From Actinomycetota bacterium (GTDB lineage: Bacteria; Actinomycetota; Humimicrobiia; Humimicrobiales; Humimicrobiaceae): a stretch of DNA of 8,960 nt. Below the pieces are notes generated by a model. That model searched no databases and had not been told where the DNA came from. It worked only from the letters and a program-made list of their open reading frames with translations. This document shows, piece after piece, positions 4,608 to 8,960 of this stretch. The stretch spans positions 1-8,960 of the forward strand of contig JADHVN010000053.1 of the NCBI GenBank assembly GCA_016783995.1. The letters run 5' to 3'. Within the stretch, counting starts at the first letter, position 1. Each line of letters starts with the position of its first letter. A program made the translations under genes and the position numbers.

Positions 4608-6724
4608 TGCTTTTTAGGATCATTCCTTTCATCGGAGCTGCGATCTCGCTCATACTGGCCATTATATTGGCCGTGCTGGTATCGAAAAAGAGCAGGGGAA
4701 CAAAGAGGATGATAGAAATATCTGATGCCATATTTGCAGGCAGCAGGGGTTATCTTAATCAACAGTTAAAAATAATATCCATTTTCTTCGTGGTAATAAC
4801 AGCACTTCTGGGAGTAATGGTATACTTTGACTATCTGGAGTTTGCATCCATACCGGCTTTTGCCACAGGTATGGGCTTCAGTTTGCTCATTGGCTATATC
4901 GGCATGTGGATATCTACTACAGCAAACTCAAGGGTGACTTTTGCAGCGAAGGAAAAAGGTCTTGGAGAGGCGATGAATATCGCTTTTACTGCAGCTTCCT
5001 CTTCCGGACTTCTTCTGGCCACTGTTGCACTCTTTGACACCGCATTATGGTTCAATCTCCTTTTCTGGTGGTATGGAAGGGGTGGCGGGGAACTGGTTGT
5101 AACACTTGATTCTGTTGTAAACATCCTGATCACATTTACAATCGGTGCATCCTTTGCAGCCTTCTTTATGAGGACCGGCGGAGGGATATTCACAAAAGCA
5201 GCAGATATGGGTGCTGATTATGTGGGCAAGGTAGAATCAGGGCTAAGGGAAGATGACTACAGAAACCCTGCTACGATAGCAGATAATGTAGGGGACAATG
5301 TAGGTGATGTCGGTGGGATGAAGGCAGATGCGCTGGAATCCTGGGTAGGTTCCATAATAGCAACCGAGTTTTTGGGATTTCTTGCCTTTCAGGGATCACC
5401 CCTTATGGTAAGATCCATAATACTTCCCATGATAATCGCCACTTCCGGTGCGCTGGCATCCATTATTGCAATTTTTGTCATAAAGCTTATCGTTGCAAGA
5501 TATAAGGAAAATGCAACAGTATCCCTTCTTACAGGGACTACGCTTTCAGGGCTCCTGATAACAGTGCTGGTTATAATGGGATTTTCATTTTTTATAGTAA
5601 AATATGTTATAGGAACTGGTTTCAACTTCCTTTTTTATTCTGCAATATGTGGGCTTGCAGCAGGATTTTTAATAGGACTCTTTACACTTCTATATACAGA
5701 TTCAAGGTACAGGCCGACAAGAGGGATCGCAGAATCGGCCAAGACTGGTCCTGCAACACTGGTCGTAAACGGGCTGGCATACGGTATGGAATCAGCCATA
5801 CTCCCGGCACTTACCGTAATAGTGGTCATGCTCACAAGCTTCTATATTTCAGGAGGATCAACTGATTTCAAGATGGGCCTATATGGCGTAGCTATAGCAG
5901 CTGTGGCCATGCTTTCGACTTCTCCCTTTGCCATCGCCATAGATGTCTATGGACCGATAGCAGATAATGCGGGAGGAATTTCTGAGATGGCAGAGCTTGA
6001 CCCAAGAGTGAGAAAGACTACCGATAAGCTTGATGCTGTGGGAAATACTACTGCTGCTATCGGAAAGGGCATATTAATAGGAAGTGCCGCCATAACAGCT
6101 CTTGCACTCGGCCAGGCTTATTTTTCAAAGATCGAGCTCCTTACATCAAATGTCATGCTCGACTTTATGAAGGACCCGAAGATCCTTGCAGGGCTTTTTG
6201 TAGGAGTAATAATGCCGTTTCTTTTTGCATCACTTCTTATGAATGCAGTCGGAAAAGCTGCCAATAAGGTTGTAATAGAGGCGCGCAAGCAGATAAAAGG
6301 CATACTTTCCGGCAAGGAAAAGGGAGATTCTAAAGCATTTATTGCAATCGTGACCCGTTCCGCACAGAAAGGAATAATTATTCCCGGTATACTTATTTTT
6401 GCAATACCGGTAGTAATAGGCATACTGCTTGGCCCTGGCGGAGTAATAGCCCTTATAATCGGCACGCTTCTCTCAGGGTTTGCACAGGCCATATTTATGG
6501 CCAATGCAGGCGGTGCGATGGACAATGCAAAGAAGAAGATCGAGGAGGAAGGCAAGTCGGGTACCCCTGAACATGCCGCAGCTGTTATCGGTGATACCGT
6601 TGGCGACCCTCTAAAAGATACTGTAGGGCCTTCGATGAATATACTTATAAAGCTTATATCAGTTGTATCGATAGAGACTGCGGTACTTATTGCGGACCTG
6701 TCAGGGAAATTATTCCATTTTTAA
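4595..6724 (+). CDS. hppA: Membrane-bound ion-pumping pyrophosphatase, K+-dependent type
   Basis: This 709-residue membrane protein hydrolyses pyrophosphate at the cytoplasmic face and pumps H+ or Na+ outward. Its length fits the bacterial family (about 660-730), with some 15-16 hydrophobic segments across the whole protein. The substrate-site motifs are intact: KAADMGADYVGKVE (201-214), NPATIADNVGDNVGD (224-238), Glu248 in ADALESWVG, DVYGPIADNAGG (450-461), AMDNAKK (641-647) and GDTVGDPLKDTVGPSMN (666-682). AVGNTTAAIGKG (481-492) has Ala487 and Gly490 where K+-independent enzymes carry Lys and Thr, so it should need K+. The sequence alone does not settle Na+ against H+. The GTG at 4595 is chosen for GGGAGG 6 nt upstream; ATG 4607 is too far from it. 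The start region is tandemly duplicated. No clear terminator follows. Confidence 0.96.
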   Translation: MSNLMLFRIIPFIGAAISLILAIILAVLVSKKSRGTKRMIEISDAIFAGSRGYLNQQLKIISIFFVVITALLGVMVYFDYLEFASIPAFATGMGFSLLIGYIGMWISTTANSRVTFAAKEKGLGEAMNIAFTAASSSGLLLATVALFDTALWFNLLFWWYGRGGGELVVTLDSVVNILITFTIGASFAAFFMRTGGGIFTKAADMGADYVGKVESGLREDDYRNPATIADNVGDNVGDVGGMKADALESWVGSIIATEFLGFLAFQGSPLMVRSIILPMIIATSGALASIIAIFVIKLIVARYKENATVSLLTGTTLSGLLITVLVIMGFSFFIVKYVIGTGFNFLFYSAICGLAAGFLIGLFTLLYTDSRYRPTRGIAESAKTGPATLVVNGLAYGMESAILPALTVIVVMLTSFYISGGSTDFKMGLYGVAIAAVAMLSTSPFAIAIDVYGPIADNAGGISEMAELDPRVRKTTDKLDAVGNTTAAIGKGILIGSAAITALALGQAYFSKIELLTSNVMLDFMKDPKILAGLFVGVIMPFLFASLLMNAVGKAANKVVIEARKQIKGILSGKEKGDSKAFIAIVTRSAQKGIIIPGILIFAIPVVIGILLGPGGVIALIIGTLLSGFAQAIFMANAGGAMDNAKKKIEEEGKSGTPEHAAAVIGDTVGDPLKDTVGPSMNILIKLISVVSIETAVLIADLSGKLFHF

Positions 6725-6769
6725 TATATAATTGAATAGAGTTCCAAAAAGAAGTATTGGGGACTATAA

Positions 6770-6862
6770 ATGCCGCCACAGCTGAATACAGTACTGGGAA
6801 TTGCCTACTTCAGGGATAAGGGACTTATAAAGCTAGTAGAAAGACACAGTTTAATTCGTTAA
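6770..6862 (+). CDS. Possible 30-residue small ORF in the hppA-larB gap
   Basis: The ATG at 6770 is preceded by GGGG (6759-6762, 7-nt gap) and runs for 30 codons to TAA 6860-6862. The peptide starts MPPQLNTVLGIAYFRDKG and ends LVERHSLIR. Codons resemble those of the host genes (AGG, ATA, CTT). No family is recognised. It could be a genuine small protein, a leader peptide, or a decayed gene remnant. A hairpin-forming segment (ACAGTT 6846-6851 with AACTGT 6870-6875) overlaps its 3' end. A 93-bp ORF can arise by chance. Confidence 0.25.
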   Translation: MPPQLNTVLGIAYFRDKGLIKLVERHSLIR

Positions 6863-6875
6863 ATTATTCAACTGT

Positions 6876-7002
6876 CGTATACCGAATGGTATATACGGTG
6901 GTGTGGGGGGTCGGAGGTCTTAAACCTCCCTCTATCCGATCAGGCCCGGAATGTATGGCCTGCATCAGGTAGTCTTTCAAGGTCCGTATAGGAGCCCGAA
7001 AC
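6876..7002 (+). promoter_or_regulatory. Structured RNA leader of larB, candidate cis-regulatory RNA
   Basis: This GC-rich block is unlike the AT-rich gaps elsewhere in the window. Pairings seen by eye: P1 TATACGG (6892-6898) with CCGTATA (6984-6990), closing a domain of about 100 nt; P2 GGAGGT (6913-6918) with ACCTCC (6924-6929); P3 GATCAGGCC (6938-6946) with GGCCTG-C-ATC (6957-6966), nine pairs with one bulged C and loop CGGAATGTAT. A competing hairpin TATACC/GGTATA (6878-6883, 6888-6893) would break P1. P1 ends at the larB Shine-Dalgarno (AGGAG 6990-6994). CTCC in P2 (6926-6929) could instead pair with that GGAG. It does not match the SRP, TPP, cobalamin, purine, c-di-GMP, fluoride or SAM consensus sequences I know. 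The ligand, if any, is unknown. Confidence 0.55.
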
Positions 7003-7764
7003 ATGAACAGCCATATAAATAAACTTATAGAAGGATTTCTGGAAAGTTATAAAAAAGGAGATATTTCCACTGATGATTTCCTGGAACAGATAAAGGACCT
7101 GTATTTTGAGGATATAGGATTCGCAAAAGTGGATCATCACAGAATACTCAGAAGGGATTTTCCGGAAGTCATCTATGGTACCAATAAGACAGCAGAGCAG
7201 ATACTGGAGATATCACAGAAGATATTGAAGTATTCAAAAATACTTATGATCACAAGGACAGATAAAGATATCTACCTGATGCTTAAAAAGAAACTAAAGG
7301 GTGTCACCCTCAAGTTCTCTGCAGGGATAGTATACACACCCCTGGATATCAATGAAAATGAGCTGAAGGAAGGTATTACTGTTATATGCGCGGGAACCTC
7401 TGATATGAAGATAGCTGATGAGGCTGCCATTACAGCATATCTTATGGGAAACAGGGTAAACAAGATATATGATGTCGGTGTAGCGGGCATACACCGCCTG
7501 ATGAGTTTTAAAGACCAGCTTAAAAAATCAAATGTAATAGTTGCAGTAGCCGGTATGGAAGGCGCTCTTCCGGGAGTTGTGAGCGCTATGGTAGAATGTC
7601 CTGTTATAGCAGTGCCTACAAGCATAGGTTATGGGGCAAGTCTTGGAGGTATCGCACCGCTTCTTACAATGCTGAACTCCTGCAGTCCCGGTGTGTCTGT
7701 AGTAAATATCGATAATGGTTTTGGAGCAGGGTATACGGCAGGTATAATAAACCGTAATAAATAA
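7003..7764 (+). CDS. larB: LarB, nickel-pincer nucleotide cofactor biosynthesis carboxylase/hydrolase
   Basis: This 253-residue PurE-like protein has the usual LarB length. LarB carboxylates the pyridinium ring of nicotinic acid adenine dinucleotide and cleaves its phosphoanhydride, the first step toward the nickel-pincer cofactor of lactate racemase and related LarA enzymes. A helical N-terminal domain (1-about 120) includes YGTNKTAEQI. The PurE-like domain shows CAGTSDMKIADEAAITAYLMG (129-149), GVAGIHRL (159-166), VAGMEGALPGVVSAMV (182-197), VPTSIGYGASLGGIAPLLTMLNSC (204-227) and VVNIDNGFGAG (233-243). Cys227 in LNSC corresponds to the Cys that forms the covalent substrate adduct in Lactobacillus LarB. 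AGGAG lies 8 nt before the ATG, immediately after the structured leader. No larC, larE or larA is in the window, so the partners must be elsewhere. Confidence 0.95.
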   Translation: MNSHINKLIEGFLESYKKGDISTDDFLEQIKDLYFEDIGFAKVDHHRILRRDFPEVIYGTNKTAEQILEISQKILKYSKILMITRTDKDIYLMLKKKLKGVTLKFSAGIVYTPLDINENELKEGITVICAGTSDMKIADEAAITAYLMGNRVNKIYDVGVAGIHRLMSFKDQLKKSNVIVAVAGMEGALPGVVSAMVECPVIAVPTSIGYGASLGGIAPLLTMLNSCSPGVSVVNIDNGFGAGYTAGIINRNK

Positions 7765-7776
7765 TGATATGATTTA

Positions 7777-7807
7777 AAATATATACGTATATTTATTTCT
7801 AAATATA
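7777..7807 (+). other. Overlapping AT-only hairpins after larB
   Basis: AAATATA (7777-7783) can pair with TATATTT (7788-7794). The longer TATATTTA (7788-7795) can pair instead with TAAATATA (7800-7807). The two stems share a strand, so they exclude each other. They lie 13 nt past the larB stop and could mark transcript 3' processing, but lack a GC stem and T-tract and are a poor intrinsic terminator. Confidence 0.25.
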
Positions 7808-8037
7808 GTGTATAAAATTTTTAGGGAACAAAAGCGAGAATCCTTAGGTTTTCTAAATCCGGGATGAGAGTGTTAAGATAGAGGACTATCTGCATAGTAA
7901 ATTATTGAGAATTATAGTATCCGGATGTGTATTATTGCCATAGATATATTATAATAGGGAATAATAATTATAAAAAAGATATATAGAATTTTCTAATTAG
8001 AATATTTAATTATTTTATTAAGATATTTTAGTAGCAT
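7808..8037. other. AT-rich non-coding gap upstream of the pilB-like gene
   Basis: I find no convincing ORF. Structures present are AGATAG-AGGA-CTATCT (7876-7891), the palindromes ATCCGGAT (7919-7926) and TTCTAATTAGAA (7991-8002), and AATATTTAAT (8001-8010) pairing with ATTAAGATATT (8017-8027, one bulged G). TATAAT at 7950-7955 is a possible -10 but lacks a -35 at 16-18 bp; a TTGCCA at 7935 is too close. Some of this probably forms the promoter and control region of the downstream gene. Confidence 0.4.
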
Positions 8038-8960
8038 ATGGTTGAATTAGATTTTAAAAGACAAAAGATCGGTGAGATCCTTGTAAATAAAAAGCTTATT
8101 ACAGAAACTCAGCTTGAAGAGTCTCTTGGGATACAGAACGAAACCGGTGAAAAGCTGGGAGAGATACTTATCAGGAAAGGTTTTATAAGCGATGAGACGC
8201 TGATCGAGCTGATATCTTTCCAGAGGGGGTTTGACACGATCGAGCTTTCAAAGATACAGGACAATATCGATCCGTCTGTATCAAACCTTATTTCCAAGGA
8301 ATTCGCATTTAAAAGAAAAGTTTTTCCGTTTAAGCTGGTAGACAGTACCATTCATGTGGCAATGACCGACCCCAGGGATATAAATGCGATCGATGAGGTA
8401 AGGCTTCTTACCGGTTATAATGTAAAACCGTTTATTGCCACTCAAAAAGATATAATTGATATTATCAAGCTCTATACTTCTGACGATTACAGCCTAAAAG
8501 AAGTACAGGAGATAATGAAGGATGAGGACCTTACTATTGCTGATAAGTATGAAGAGGACCTGGTAGAAAAGAATCCCCTTGTGAGGCTTGCCAATCAGAT
8601 AATACTGAAGGCGGTATCGCTAAGGGCAAGCGATGTCCATGTAGAACCACAGGAGAAGAGCTGCACCATAAGGTTCAGGGTCGATGGTGTGCTTCAGAAG
8701 ATAAAGGATGTCCCAAAGACGGTACAGAGACTGCTGATCTCACGTTACAAGATCATGGGGGGTCTTGATATCACTGAAAACAGGCTGCCCCAGGATGGCA
8801 GGGGTTCCATTAATTTCCAGAACAGGATGATAGACTTAAGGTTTGCATCCATCCCGTCGGTTTATGGTGAGAATATCACTGTGAGGATACTTGACAGGGA
8901 TGATAGCGTGTTTGACCTTAACAAAAGCGGTATGCTTCCAGAAGATTTTAAGAATTATAG
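8038..8960 (+). CDS. pilB: PilB/GspE-type secretion or type IV pilus assembly ATPase, 3' partial
   Basis: The open frame runs from ATG 8038 to the window edge (307 codons and 2 nt; a complete protein would be about 550-570 residues). The ATPase powers pilus extension or type II secretion as a cytoplasmic hexamer. Residues about 9-65 contain two repeats of the MshEN type: KIGEILVNKKLITETQLEESL and KLGEILIRKGFISDETLIELI. MshEN domains are known to bind cyclic di-GMP. The rest of the T2SSE N-terminal domain follows (to about 145), with VFPFKLVDSTIHVAMTDP. Then come the start of the ATPase module, RASDVHVEPQ (196-205) and IRFRVDGVLQKI, then LPQDGRG and RFASIPSVYGENITVRILDRD. Walker A and later motifs lie beyond the edge. 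An in-frame TAG two codons upstream fixes the start; no Shine-Dalgarno is visible. PilB is more likely than GspE from the MshEN start, but not proven. Confidence 0.9.
   Translation, partial: MVELDFKRQKIGEILVNKKLITETQLEESLGIQNETGEKLGEILIRKGFISDETLIELISFQRGFDTIELSKIQDNIDPSVSNLISKEFAFKRKVFPFKLVDSTIHVAMTDPRDINAIDEVRLLTGYNVKPFIATQKDIIDIIKLYTSDDYSLKEVQEIMKDEDLTIADKYEEDLVEKNPLVRLANQIILKAVSLRASDVHVEPQEKSCTIRFRVDGVLQKIKDVPKTVQRLLISRYKIMGGLDITENRLPQDGRGSINFQNRMIDLRFASIPSVYGENITVRILDRDDSVFDLNKSGMLPEDFKNY

Noticed and set aside
6118..6555. Minus-strand 145-codon ORF inside hppA
   Set aside because: It is antisense to conserved pyrophosphatase motifs, with no ribosome binding site or recognisable domain.
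6913..6929. tRNA anticodon-arm look-alike (GGAGG-TCTTAAA-CCTCC, would read UAA)
   Set aside because: Loop position 33 is C rather than U, and there is no T-arm (GTTCGANTC), acceptor stem or D-arm around it.
6938..6966. Resemblance to the SRP RNA apical motif (CAGGCCCGGAA)
   Set aside because: The conserved AGCAGC part of helix 8 is missing, and the overall fold is branched rather than one long hairpin.
7935..7955. TTGCCA plus TATAAT as the pilB promoter
   Set aside because: The spacer is only 9 nt, too short for sigma70.

Overview
The window is from a bacterial chromosome with moderately low GC. The core genes favour AGA/AGG, ATA and CTT codons and use strong GGAGG-type ribosome binding sites with ATG, GTG or TTG starts. 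The gene set is a citramalate synthase remnant, a membrane pyrophosphatase of the K+-dependent type, LarB, and a PilB/GspE ATPase with an MshEN-like N-terminus. It would suit an anaerobic, energy-limited bacterium, but no rRNA or marker gene fixes the taxon. A Fib_succ_major (FSMP) domain protein at the left edge recalls Bacteroidetes, Fibrobacter and candidate-phylum genomes, but these domains move and multiply easily.

Layout. Positions 1-828 hold the 3' part of a secreted-type protein: an Ig/PKD-like segment, an acidic linker and a complete-looking FSMP domain. Positions 956-1702 hold only the C-terminal half of citramalate synthase. Its catalytic TIM barrel is missing, and its reading frame continues upstream into a signal-peptide-like hydrophobic stretch, so this looks like a rearrangement junction. 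Positions 1742-2415 (minus strand) hold a compact VapBC-type toxin-antitoxin operon with a clear promoter, a 17-bp palindromic operator and an apparently leaderless antitoxin mRNA. An insertion sequence of about 1.5 kb (2465-3969) sits directly against the vapBC -35 box. It has a 420-aa DDE transposase, paired 25-26-bp repeats at each end and a 15-bp target duplication. Together, 1-3984 looks like a patch of accessory DNA.

From about 4000 the content becomes housekeeping-like: a small DUF5684-like membrane protein (minus strand), then divergently hppA (membrane pyrophosphatase), larB (nickel-pincer cofactor synthesis) and the start of a pilB/gspE-type ATPase that runs off the right edge. The hppA start region carries a perfect 46-bp tandem duplication that includes the ribosome binding site and start codon. 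It creates a 17-codon upstream ORF overlapping the real start. The 278-bp hppA-larB gap holds a GC-rich, multi-stem RNA leader that ends exactly at the larB Shine-Dalgarno. It is the best candidate here for an undescribed regulatory RNA. The larB-pilB gap (273 bp) is very AT-rich with several palindromes.

I see no CRISPR array, rRNA or canonical tRNA. The genes do not form one pathway. The informative links are local: toxin with antitoxin, IS with the vapBC promoter, and leader RNA with larB.
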